From Gammaproteobacteria bacterium (lineage in GTDB: Bacteria; Pseudomonadota; Gammaproteobacteria; SZUA-229), in NCBI GenBank assembly GCA_016764035.1, contig JAESSQ010000014.1, positions 1 to 5,403 of the forward strand: a stretch of 5,403 nucleotides of DNA, given 5' to 3'. A program made the position numbers and the translations under genes. The notes below the pieces were generated by a model. That model ran no database searches. It saw nothing but the letters and a program-made list of their open reading frames with translations, and had not been told where the DNA came from. This document shows, piece after piece, positions 1-5,403 of this stretch. The first letter of the stretch is position 1; every line of letters starts with the position of its first letter.

Positions 1-86
1 ATTTCAGACTGGCCGTTGATCAACCACTGATAGCAGGCGCTGATAAATGATACGGCAAAAAAGGCAAACCATAGGTGGGCGAGCAT
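1..86 (-). CDS. N-terminus of a membrane protein resembling the SpmA / nucleoside-recognition family (partial)
   Basis: Only the first 28 codons are in the window; the gene runs off the left edge. The peptide begins MLAHLWFAFFAVSFISACYQ and continues WLINGQSE. That is a hydrophobic first membrane helix (about residues 4-24) followed by a polar turn. The pattern of an aromatic-rich helix after MLxxxW, then a Y/WQWL motif and a short polar stretch, matches my recollection of the start of proteobacterial spore-maturation-A-like proteins, which carry the nucleoside-recognition (Gate) domain and are inner-membrane proteins of unclear function in non-sporulating bacteria. The start is the ATG read at 86-84. 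No clear Shine-Dalgarno precedes it; the upstream bases are A-rich. The family call rests on a short segment and could be wrong; the reading frame itself is more secure. It lies on the same strand as the deacetylase gene but is separated from it by 194 bp holding an inverted repeat, so it probably has its own promoter. Confidence 0.5.
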   Translation of the reverse strand, partial: MLAHLWFAFFAVSFISACYQWLINGQSE

Positions 87-152
87 GATTTATTTTTGTG
101 ATTATTGTTGCTTGAGTATATACAGATGGTAAGTGTTTTTACACTGGCAATT

Positions 153-271
153 AAAGATTAAAAATTTTACCGCAGAGGCACAGAGGTGCAGAGTAAAACA
201 AATGGGCATTGCGCCGAAGGCGCGACGAAAAAAACTCTGCGTTCTCTGTGCCTCTGCGGTAAATAATCTTT
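153..271. repeat. 119-bp imperfect inverted-repeat element with GCAGAGG-type units
   Basis: Two long arms face each other. The core arms are 166-194 and 234-263. The first 20 bases of each arm, counted from the outside, are identical when one is reverse-complemented (TTTACCGCAGAGGCACAGAG). A 2-3 base mismatched stretch follows, then an identical GCAGAGT. Outside the core, AAAGATTA (153-160) pairs perfectly with TAATCTTT (264-271), with a 5-base unpaired bulge on the left side only. Each arm is itself built of degenerate 8-bp units: CGCAGAGG, CACAGAGG and TGCAGAGT at 171, 179 and 187. The 39-bp loop contains a smaller perfect hairpin (211-223, GCGCC-GAA-GGCGC). No flanking target-site duplication and no ORF are evident. 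Similar CCGCAGAGGCRCAGAG arms occur as dispersed intergenic repeats in many bacterial genomes, to my knowledge. It ends 9 bp beyond the stop of the minus-strand deacetylase gene and may fold in the 3' end of that mRNA. Confidence 0.8.
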
Positions 272-280
272 TGATGTTGA

Positions 281-1228
281 TTATTTGTGTAATTCGCTAA
301 CCACAGCGGTCCAGGTTTTGGCGATGTTGTCGTGGTTATAACCACCTCCACCCATGGCAAGTAATTTTCCACCGCAATGTTTATTGGCAATTTCACATAA
401 ACGTTTGGCCGCATAGGCATGCGCTTTTTCTGAGTATTCCATGTCGGTAATGGGGTCGCCTTTTATGCTGTCAGCGCCGCATTGAAATAAGATAAATTCA
501 GGTTTGTGTTTTTCCAGAAAGCTTTCTACCTGGGGCCACATTTCGAAGAATAAGGTATCGTCAGATTTCGGTGGCATGGGAATATTAAGTTTTGTACCTG
601 CAGCATCACCTTTGCCGACTTCATTGCTTGCACCGGTGCCGGGGTAGAGGTAACGACCGTCTTCGTGCATGTCTGCAAAGATTAAACGGGCGTCGTCTTC
701 GAAGCTGTAGAACACGCCATCACCGTGGTGCGCATCGATATCGACATAGGCGACACGCTGTAGCTGATATTTTTGAAACAAGGTTTCGATAGCGACGCCG
801 CAGTCATTGACGACACAAAAACCTGCGGCCACATGACGCCGCGCATGGTGCAGGCCGGCGATGGGGATAAAGGCTGTTTTGTAGTGCTGGTTCATTAATT
901 GGTCGATGGCATCGAGAACCGTTCCGGTAACATAACTGGCGGCTTCAAACATGCCGATAAATGCAGGGGTGTCACCCTGGTCGAGGTAGCCAACGCCGAA
1001 TTTTGATTGTTCGATTACTTTTTGAATGTATTCATCGGTATGGAATAAAGCTAATGCTTGCTGGTCAGTCTTGACGGCTGCACGGATGTCGACCTGTTGG
1101 TCGAGGTTCTTCTGGTAGAAGGCCTGTTCGAATACATGATGGCGTTGTGGCCCAAAAGGATGGTTGTCACCAAAGCCATAAGAGGCAAGTTTGTCGGATA
1201 GATAGACGCAGCAGGTATGTTGGTTCAT
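281..1228 (-). CDS. HDAC-superfamily zinc-dependent deacetylase (AcuC/histone-deacetylase-like)
   Basis: This 315-residue protein belongs to the arginase/deacetylase fold family that removes acetyl groups from lysine side chains or small acetylated amines using one zinc ion. All catalytic signatures are visible: the general-base histidine pair H127-H128 in GLHHARRH, the GFCVVND stretch at 136-142, zinc ligands D165 and H167 in DIDAHHGDG, the third ligand D253 in QCGADS, and the transition-state tyrosine Y297 in GGGGY. HEDGRYLYPGTG (188-199) is a typical active-site loop of the bacterial branch. The length fits a single catalytic domain with no targeting signal, so it should be cytoplasmic. 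The N-terminus, including HPFGPQRH (23-30), aligns with the usual family start, which supports the ATG at 1228 although no good Shine-Dalgarno precedes it. The substrate cannot be read from sequence: acetyl-lysine proteins, acetyl-polyamines and AcuC-type acetyl-CoA synthetase control are all possible, and no acs or acetoin genes are adjacent. It lies 77 bp downstream of the M48 peptidase gene on the same strand. Confidence 0.93.
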   Translation of the reverse strand: MNQHTCCVYLSDKLASYGFGDNHPFGPQRHHVFEQAFYQKNLDQQVDIRAAVKTDQQALALFHTDEYIQKVIEQSKFGVGYLDQGDTPAFIGMFEAASYVTGTVLDAIDQLMNQHYKTAFIPIAGLHHARRHVAAGFCVVNDCGVAIETLFQKYQLQRVAYVDIDAHHGDGVFYSFEDDARLIFADMHEDGRYLYPGTGASNEVGKGDAAGTKLNIPMPPKSDDTLFFEMWPQVESFLEKHKPEFILFQCGADSIKGDPITDMEYSEKAHAYAAKRLCEIANKHCGGKLLAMGGGGYNHDNIAKTWTAVVSELHK

Positions 1229-1260
1229 AACGTAGCCGTATTACTGTATGTATATGCGTT

Positions 1261-1289
1261 TTTATAGTACTGCTTATTGTACTGATATT
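1261..1289 (-). promoter_or_regulatory. Weak candidate promoter for the deacetylase gene
   Basis: In the 77-bp gap upstream of the deacetylase start, the minus strand reads TATAAA (1266-1261), five of six matches to a sigma-70 -10 box. The best -35 candidate is poor: ATATCA at a 16-bp spacing, three of six. A short inverted repeat AGTAC/GTACT (1266-1270 and 1279-1283) overlaps this site. The gene could equally be transcribed from the promoter of the M48 gene upstream, since no terminator hairpin is visible between them. Confidence 0.25.
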
Positions 1290-1305
1290 TATGTTTATCG
1301 CATGG

Positions 1306-2121
1306 TTATGGTTTGCAGGTTGCTCGTTGGCCTGATTTTATCGACGCTTGATAGTCGACATTTGCTTTAGGAATGCGTTGTTTTAATTGTTTGATTCGTG
1401 TTTTATTAGATGGATGCGTCGACATGAATTCAGGTGGCGCTGCGCCAGCTTGCGACATGTTTTGCCACAGCGTTACACTTTCTGCGGGATTGAAACCTGC
1501 TTTTGCCATAAGGTCTAAACCGATTAAGTCGGCTTCGGATTCATGGCTGCGACTGAATGGCAGGGTGATGCCATATTGCACGCCCAGCCCTAAACCGGCC
1601 AGTATTAAGGCGTTGTTATCGCTTTGAGTAGCGCCGAAGATGGCGGAGGCAATGCCTAGTCCTGTTTGTGTTGCCATTTGGGTGGAGACCCGCTCATTGC
1701 CATGTTTAGCGATGACATGTGCAATTTCATGGCCGATGACAGCAGCTAGTTGGTCTTGATTTTTTGCGTAGTTTAATAAGCCGGTATAAACACCGATTTT
1801 ATAACCGGGTAGTGCAAAGGCATTGGCTTGTGCATCGTCGAATACGATAATTTCCCACTGGTCTGGGTTAGGGTTTTGTTTTACGTGTGGAATAATTTTG
1901 TTTGCGATGCAGAGAACATATTGTTCGATGTTTTTATCTTTTGTTGGAGTGGTTTGCTGTTTTATTTGTTCGAAACTCTGTGCGCCCATGGCGTTCATCT
2001 GGTCATCGGGAATGAGCTTGAGTTGTGTTCGACCTTCAGGCGAGGTGGCGCATGATGAGATGCTGATGAGCGCGATGCATAGGCTTGCAAAAATTATTTT
2101 ATGTGTGAGAGTTGTGTTCAT
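1306..2121 (-). CDS. M48-family zinc metalloprotease, predicted outer-membrane lipoprotein
   Basis: This 271-residue protein is a peptidase of the M48 (Ste24/Oma1/HtpX) family, which in Gram-negative bacteria acts in envelope protein quality control. The N-terminus is a lipoprotein signal: a hydrophobic segment (about 8-20) ending in the lipobox ISSC with Cys24 as the lipidation site. Residue +2 is Ala rather than Asp, which predicts sorting to the outer membrane, facing the periplasm. The metal site is complete: HEIAH at 131-135 gives two histidine ligands and the catalytic Glu132, and the ExxAD motif in SHESEAD gives Glu194 as the probable third ligand. A glycine/alanine-rich hydrophobic stretch (about 153-185) separates these motifs, as in relatives. 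THPSNKTRI (235-243) is the usual family C-terminal signature. There are no TPR repeats, so it resembles the short LoiP/YcaL type (about 250 residues) rather than BepA. No clear Shine-Dalgarno precedes the ATG, but the signal peptide supports this start. The deacetylase gene follows it. Confidence 0.92.
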   Translation of the reverse strand: MNTTLTHKIIFASLCIALISISSCATSPEGRTQLKLIPDDQMNAMGAQSFEQIKQQTTPTKDKNIEQYVLCIANKIIPHVKQNPNPDQWEIIVFDDAQANAFALPGYKIGVYTGLLNYAKNQDQLAAVIGHEIAHVIAKHGNERVSTQMATQTGLGIASAIFGATQSDNNALILAGLGLGVQYGITLPFSRSHESEADLIGLDLMAKAGFNPAESVTLWQNMSQAGAAPPEFMSTHPSNKTRIKQLKQRIPKANVDYQASIKSGQRATCKP

Positions 2122-2255
2122 AATGTTGGTGTAGCAATTAATGTAAGGAATATGTTTTTAGGGTGTCGTCGGTAAATGATACTAACTAATCGGCGTCTAT
2201 TTTATAATGATTTGCAATATGCTTAAACACAATTCTAAAATATTGAGGTTATACG
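2122..2255. promoter_or_regulatory. Divergent intergenic region between the peptidase and glycosylase genes
   Basis: These 134 bp separate two divergently transcribed genes and must hold both promoters. The plus strand has a perfect sigma-70 -10 hexamer TATAAT at 2203-2208, about 48 bp before the glycosylase start. No -35 box at 16-18 bp matches well, so this promoter may be weak or assisted. On the minus strand the best -10 candidate is TATCAT (2182-2177), also without a convincing -35. No long inverted repeat or known operator was recognised here. Confidence 0.4.
2245..2248 (+). promoter_or_regulatory. Shine-Dalgarno site that fixes the TTG start of the glycosylase gene
   Basis: GAGG lies 7 bases before the TTG at 2256, an ideal spacing. 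An in-frame TGA at 2244-2246 overlaps it, so translation cannot begin further upstream. The next in-frame ATG (codon 23) would remove the first two iron-sulfur cysteines. Together these make TTG the start. Confidence 0.75.
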
Positions 2256-2861
2256 TTGAATAAAATCGCATTATTAACGTCACATCAAAAGGCATTAAGT
2301 CAATGTCGCTTGTGCCCCGATATGATTCCTCCCGTGATTACGGGTAATGCTGTGTTGTCAGAAATTTTATTGATTGGCCAGGCGCCAGGCGACAAAGAAG
2401 GCGGCTTGGGTCGGCCGTTTGCCTGGACAGCAGGTAAAACATTATTTAAGTGGTTTGATTCTATTGGGGTTAATGAGCAGATTTTTCGTCAGCAGGTTTA
2501 TATGTCTGCAGTTTGTCGATGTTTCCCAGGAAAAAACCCCAAGGGTGGTGATCGTGTGCCTAACAAGAATGAGATAGCAACCTGTTCGCGCTGGATTAAT
2601 GAAGAGATTACGTTGTTGCAACCGAAGTTAATAATTCCTGTTGGAAAATTAGCCATTTCGCAGTATTTGCCGGTGTCTAAGTTAGTTGATGTAATCGGAA
2701 AACAAATGCGAACAAAGGTTAATGGTGTTGAGCTTGATATGATTCCATTGCCGCATCCATCGGGAGCGTCAACTTGGCATCGAATGGCGCCCGGTAAAGA
2801 ACTGCTTAGCCAGGCTTTAATATTGATAGCGCAGCATGCGAGTTGGAAAAAACTTAAATAA
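2256..2861 (+). CDS. Uracil-DNA glycosylase superfamily protein, Fe-S (family 4-like)
   Basis: This 201-residue protein belongs to the uracil-DNA glycosylase superfamily. Members cut uracil or other deaminated bases from DNA to begin base-excision repair in the cytoplasm. Motif 1 is GQAPGDKEGGLGRPF (41-55), followed by AWTAGKTL, matching the GxxPGxxExxxGxPF active-site loop of the iron-sulfur families. Motif 2 is HPSGAS (167-172), the minor-groove and leucine-loop region. Probable 4Fe-4S ligands are C17 and C20 (CxxC), C87 (or C89) and C110. The separation of the last pair, 22 residues between C87 and C110, is larger than the 14-17 usually given for family 4; the extra residues lie in FPGKNPKGGDRVPN (90-103). 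LIIPVGKLA (125-133) is the conserved strand before the C-terminal half. It lacks the KRRIH loop of UdgX. The length is normal for the family. Translation starts at TTG. It stands alone on its strand and converges on the cyclic di-GMP regulator gene. The exact base specificity is unknown. Confidence 0.88.
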   Translation: MNKIALLTSHQKALSQCRLCPDMIPPVITGNAVLSEILLIGQAPGDKEGGLGRPFAWTAGKTLFKWFDSIGVNEQIFRQQVYMSAVCRCFPGKNPKGGDRVPNKNEIATCSRWINEEITLLQPKLIIPVGKLAISQYLPVSKLVDVIGKQMRTKVNGVELDMIPLPHPSGASTWHRMAPGKELLSQALILIAQHASWKKLK

Positions 2862-2865
2862 CAGT

Positions 2866-2910
2866 AAAAAGCCTGCCCCGGATGGTGCTTATCCAGGACA
2901 GGCTTCTATT
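2866..2910. terminator. Probable bidirectional rho-independent terminator
   Basis: A hairpin with arms 2869-2883 and 2891-2905 pairs at 13 of 15 positions around a 7-base loop (2884-2890); seven uninterrupted pairs (AAGCCTG/CAGGCTT) form the base. Read on the minus strand the stem runs directly into TTTTT (2870-2866), the classic form, so it should end the 725-codon regulator transcript. On the plus strand the stem is followed by the less regular CTATTTGATTTAT, so termination of the glycosylase transcript is likely but weaker. The hairpin fills most of the 72-bp gap between the convergent stop codons. Confidence 0.85.
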
Positions 2911-2933
2911 TGATTTATATGTAGTACCTTGTT

Positions 2934-5111
2934 TTAGTGATGCCAGTGTGAGCTTTTGGTTGAGTCGCGCTGGTTGCTTGGTGTGGCAAAAGGTTCCTGA
3001 ATTAAAAGTTGTGCGATTATTTCAGGGGCTAATGGTTTACCAAACAAAAACCCTTGTGCTTCGCTGCACTCTATCTTACGCAGGTAGTCGAGTTGCGTTT
3101 GCGTTTCAACGCCTTCAGCGATAACGTTTAAATCCAGGCCTTTGGCCATCGCTACAATGGTATTAATGATGGTGTTATCACCTTTTGTGATGTGACTTTC
3201 TTGCAGGAAGGTCCGATCAATTTTGAGTGTTTGAATGGGCAATTTATGCAGATAACTCAAAGACGAGTAACCGGTGCCAAAATCATCGATGGCGATGGTA
3301 ATGCCTTGTGTGCTTAACTCTTTAAGTTTTCGAATAATGCTGTCCATGTCATCCATGATGGCGTTTTCAGTTATTTCGAGTTCAAGACAATTGCCTGGAA
3401 TATCATAAGCTTTGATGGTGCTGAAAATATCTTGCACGATACTGTCTTCCATTAATTGGCGTGCAGAGATGTTTATCGACATTCTTATTTCGGGTAATTC
3501 TGCAAGTCGCCAGCGGTTGAGTTCAGCGCAGGCGGTTTTTAATACCCAGAGGCCGATATCGACGATTAAGCCGCTTTCTTCTGCAAAAGGTATAAATTCG
3601 GCAGGTGCTATTAAACCGTGTTCGGGGTGTTCCCAACGTAGCAGGGCTTCGACACCAACGATTTCACCGGTGCGTAAATTTATTTGTGGCTGGTAGACCA
3701 ATTTAAACTCATCGTTATCGAGCGCTTTGTGTATGCCTGTGTCCAGTGAGAGATTTTCGATATAGGGTTCGTTCATCTCATTGGAGTAAAATTGATAACC
3801 ATTCTTACCCTGACCTTTTACATGATACATAGCGACATCGGCATGCTTGATAAGGTTCTCGATGTTGGTGCCATCTTGTGGGTATAGCGCAATACCGATA
3901 CTGGCGCTGACATATAATTCGTGGCCGTCAACGATAAAGGGTTGTTTGAGTGTGGTGGTAATTTTTTTTGCCAGCTTGCTAGCATCTTCGCGACCATTTT
4001 GCAGCTTGGGAAGCATCAAGGTGAATTCGTCACCACCAAAACGCGCTAAGGTGTCGCCTTCGCGAATACAGCCTTTTAATCGGGTACTTACTTGTTGCAG
4101 TAATTCGTCACCAATCATGTGTCCAAGGCTGTCGTTGATGTTTTTGAAACGATCAAGGTCGAGAAACATTACAGCCAGGTTTTCTTTTTCACGCTTGGCC
4201 TGATTAATGGCCAGGCTTAAACGGTCATTTAATAGTGCGCGGTTTGGTAGTTTTGTTAACAGGTCGTGATAGGCCTGGAAATTAATCGTTTCTTCGGCAA
4301 TTTTACGTTCGGTTACGTCACGAGCAACACCGTAAGTGCCGGTGTAATTATTGCTCATGTCACCATTGCCGGCATACATGCCCATGGCACTTAGTTCGAT
4401 TGGCAGTGTGCGATTGGCAAAATGACGTGAACCACCGTCGTCTTTGCATTTAAGCCGAAGTTCTATGTTTTTAGCAGCACGTTTTCCGATGCGGCGTTCA
4501 TTGAATATGTATTTAGCTTGCTCCATATCATCGTGATGCACCAGGAAGGAATAATGTTTGCCAACAATTTCTTCATTACTGAAACCTAGCAGGCTTTCTA
4601 TACGTTCATTGATAAAGGTGAAATGACCTTCTTGATCAAGGATATAGATGATATCGGGTGAGGTGTTTACGATATAACGGTGCAAACGTTCTGACTCGCC
4701 AAGCTGATGCTGCATAAAACTGTTGCGTTTTTGTAGCTGCTTTTCATGCAATGCATTGGTTATGGTGATGATGAGTTCATCGGTTGCATAAGGTTTGCGT
4801 AAGAAGTCATACGCGCCCTGCGTACAGGCGTTTTTTGCCGCTTCAAAGGAGGTTTCGCCACTGATAATAATGACCGATGTTTCTATATTACTGTTATTGA
4901 TGTGCTGCATGACATCGTGCCCATTGACATAGGGCATATGTAAATCCAGTAATACCAAATCGTAATCATTGGTGTTGAGTTGACAGATTGCTTCCTGTCC
5001 ACCGATAGCAATGTTTGGGTTAAACCCTCTGATGGATAATAAATCTTTTAAACTTTTTAAAACGACAGGGTCGTCGTCGACGACGAGAATCTTCTGCTCA
5101 TTAATACTCAT
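2934..5111 (-). CDS. Response regulator with receiver, PAS, GGDEF and EAL domains (cyclic di-GMP synthesis and degradation)
   Basis: This is a 725-residue cytoplasmic protein with no membrane segment. The receiver domain (about 6-122) has the acidic pair D13-D14, phosphoacceptor D56 in LLDLHMP, S84 and K106 in RKPY, so it should accept phosphate from a histidine kinase. A helical linker leads to a PAS domain (about 140-270) ending in the usual RDVTERK. The GGDEF domain (about 275-440) keeps the diguanylate cyclase motif GGDEF at 359-363 and an intact RxxD inhibitory site (R350-D353), implying product feedback. The EAL domain (about 455-705) keeps E488 (EAL), N547, E579, D609-D610 in DDFGTGYSS, K630, E666 and Q686, all expected for an active phosphodiesterase. 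Both activities are therefore possible; which one dominates cannot be read. A polar, His-rich tail follows (708-725). The ATG at 5111 is preceded by AGAGTG at a 5-base spacing. The kinase gene end lies 120 bp upstream on the same strand and is a plausible partner. A palindrome and predicted promoter lie in that gap. Confidence 0.95.
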   Translation of the reverse strand: MSINEQKILVVDDDPVVLKSLKDLLSIRGFNPNIAIGGQEAICQLNTNDYDLVLLDLHMPYVNGHDVMQHINNSNIETSVIIISGETSFEAAKNACTQGAYDFLRKPYATDELIITITNALHEKQLQKRNSFMQHQLGESERLHRYIVNTSPDIIYILDQEGHFTFINERIESLLGFSNEEIVGKHYSFLVHHDDMEQAKYIFNERRIGKRAAKNIELRLKCKDDGGSRHFANRTLPIELSAMGMYAGNGDMSNNYTGTYGVARDVTERKIAEETINFQAYHDLLTKLPNRALLNDRLSLAINQAKREKENLAVMFLDLDRFKNINDSLGHMIGDELLQQVSTRLKGCIREGDTLARFGGDEFTLMLPKLQNGREDASKLAKKITTTLKQPFIVDGHELYVSASIGIALYPQDGTNIENLIKHADVAMYHVKGQGKNGYQFYSNEMNEPYIENLSLDTGIHKALDNDEFKLVYQPQINLRTGEIVGVEALLRWEHPEHGLIAPAEFIPFAEESGLIVDIGLWVLKTACAELNRWRLAELPEIRMSINISARQLMEDSIVQDIFSTIKAYDIPGNCLELEITENAIMDDMDSIIRKLKELSTQGITIAIDDFGTGYSSLSYLHKLPIQTLKIDRTFLQESHITKGDNTIINTIVAMAKGLDLNVIAEGVETQTQLDYLRKIECSEAQGFLFGKPLAPEIIAQLLIQEPFATPSNQRDSTKSSHWHH

Positions 5112-5116
5112 GTTTT

Positions 5117-5122
5117 CACTCT
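5117..5122 (-). promoter_or_regulatory. Ribosome binding site of the cyclic di-GMP regulator gene
   Basis: The minus strand reads AGAGTG here, 5 bases before the ATG at 5111. It is a partial match to the Shine-Dalgarno consensus. The start is independently supported because the receiver domain begins a few residues later. Confidence 0.5.
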
Positions 5123-5127
5123 GTTGT

Positions 5128-5149
5128 GTAAAAGTAGCCCTACTTTTAC
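5128..5149. promoter_or_regulatory. Perfect 22-bp palindrome upstream of the cyclic di-GMP regulator gene
   Basis: GTAAAAGTAG and CTACTTTTAC are exact reverse complements around a 2-base centre (CC). The element ends 16 bases before the ATG and, if the promoter proposed beside it is right, begins at about +1 of the transcript. Its symmetry and length suit a homodimeric repressor operator; in RNA it could also form a stem at the 5' end, with a few inner pairs opened as the loop. It is not followed by a T-run, so a terminator is unlikely. I do not recognise the binding protein. Confidence 0.6.
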
Positions 5150-5155
5150 TTTGTT

Positions 5156-5184
5156 ATTATCATTAGCACATCCCAGAGTGTGCA
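5156..5184 (-). promoter_or_regulatory. Candidate sigma-70 promoter for the cyclic di-GMP regulator gene
   Basis: On the minus strand TGCACA (5184-5179, four of six -35 matches) is followed after exactly 17 bp by GATAAT (5161-5156, five of six -10 matches). The predicted transcription start is near 5149, giving a leader of about 38 bases that contains the 22-bp palindrome. This suggests the regulator can be expressed separately from the kinase gene upstream. It is a consensus reading only. Confidence 0.4.
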
Positions 5185-5231
5185 TTTTTTATCATTTATT
5201 TAACAATTTTCCAGTTAGCTGTCATTATTGT

Positions 5232-5403
5232 TTAGCGCTTGGGCAACAAAATATGGAAACTGGTGCCTTTGTCGCCACTTCTACAGCTGATTGATCCATG
5301 TAATTCGTTGACCAGGTTCTTGACGATGGTTAGTCCTAACCCCGCATGATATTCACCCTTGGTGGATTCCACCGGTGAAAATAACTTGGGTAGTATGTCG
5401 GTA
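5232..5403 (-). CDS. C-terminal end of a sensor histidine kinase (partial)
   Basis: The last 56 codons and stop of a histidine kinase are present; the rest lies beyond the right edge. The peptide has the end of the HATPase_c ATP-binding domain: the F-box region LPKLFSPVESTKGE, then the G2 box GLGLTIVKNLV, which closes over ATP, then a LHGSI strand segment and the terminal GTSFHILLPKR, which is the usual last strand. The histidine phosphoacceptor and N-box are outside the window, so sensing domains and type are unknown. The protein ends right after the catalytic domain, so there is no C-terminal receiver. It sits on the same strand just upstream of the receiver-PAS-GGDEF-EAL gene, which makes that regulator a likely phosphotransfer partner by context. 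No terminator is visible in the 120-bp gap, so read-through into the regulator gene is possible. Confidence 0.88.
   Translation of the reverse strand, partial: TDILPKLFSPVESTKGEYHAGLGLTIVKNLVNELHGSISCRSGDKGTSFHILLPKR

Noticed and set aside
132..145. Small hairpin AGTGT-TTTT-ACACT upstream of the SpmA-like gene
   Set aside because: A 5-bp AT-rich stem with no T-run or G/C core; too weak to call as a terminator or operator.
171..194. Three octamer units in tandem that could suggest a CRISPR or minisatellite
   Set aside because: The units are only 8 bp with no spacers and are part of one arm of the inverted repeat.
592..792. Plus-strand Arg/His-rich ORF of 66 codons inside the deacetylase gene
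   Set aside because: It is the antisense shadow of the conserved zinc-site region; its composition is a by-product of the opposite strand and it shows no family features of its own.
1823..2134. Plus-strand ORFs (two frames) rich in Cys and Phe opposite the M48 gene
   Set aside because: Both lie opposite a well-supported peptidase gene, lack ribosome sites and recognisable motifs, and read like reverse complements of normal coding sequence.
3412..4203. Plus-strand ORFs opposite the EAL and GGDEF domains
   Set aside because: Ser-rich shadows of strongly conserved domains on the minus strand; no independent support.
5071..5086. Perfect 16-bp palindrome TCGTCGTCGACGACGA
   Set aside because: It is produced by codons for the receiver-domain VVDDD motif at the start of the regulator, so coding constraint explains it.
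5166..5190. Short stem GCACA/TGTGC followed by a T-run on the plus strand
   Set aside because: The stem is only 5 bp with an 8-base loop, and no plus-strand gene leads into it; the bases are better explained as part of the predicted minus-strand promoter.
5361..5373. Palindrome GGTGGA-T-TCCACC
   Set aside because: It lies within the conserved ATP-binding domain of the kinase gene and is short enough to be chance.

Overview
The window reads as ordinary chromosomal DNA of a gammaproteobacterium with moderate to low GC. This rests on the kinds of genes present: a single-domain M48 lipoprotein peptidase, a receiver-PAS-GGDEF-EAL regulator with its kinase, and a proteobacterial HDAC-like deacetylase. 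Genus cannot be read from the sequence. There are four complete genes and two cut by the window edges. No tRNA, rRNA, CRISPR array, transposase or phage gene was seen.

Left part (1-2121, all minus strand). The first 86 bases are the start of a membrane protein resembling the SpmA/nucleoside-recognition family. Between it and the next gene lies a 119-bp inverted-repeat element (153-271) made of degenerate 8-bp GCAGAGG-type units. It sits 9 bp beyond the stop of an HDAC-superfamily zinc deacetylase (281-1228). Upstream of that gene, after a 77-bp gap, is an M48 zinc metalloprotease predicted to be an outer-membrane lipoprotein (1306-2121). The last two genes may be co-transcribed.

Middle (2122-2933). 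A divergent intergenic region carries a consensus -10 box for a plus-strand uracil-DNA glycosylase of the Fe-S type (2256-2861). That gene starts at TTG, and an in-frame stop just upstream fixes the start. It converges on the next gene, and the 72-bp gap holds a strong hairpin that probably terminates transcription from both sides.

Right part (2934-5403, minus strand). A 725-residue response regulator has receiver, PAS, GGDEF and EAL domains, all with intact key residues, so it could both make and degrade cyclic di-GMP under phosphorylation control. Upstream of it is the C-terminal end of a histidine kinase, a plausible partner. The 120-bp gap between them contains a predicted promoter and a perfect 22-bp palindrome placed at about the predicted transcription start, suggesting that the regulator gene also has its own control.

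I did not find a clearly new multi-gene system. The items most worth a second look are the inverted-repeat element, the palindrome ahead of the cyclic di-GMP regulator, and the cysteine arrangement of the glycosylase.
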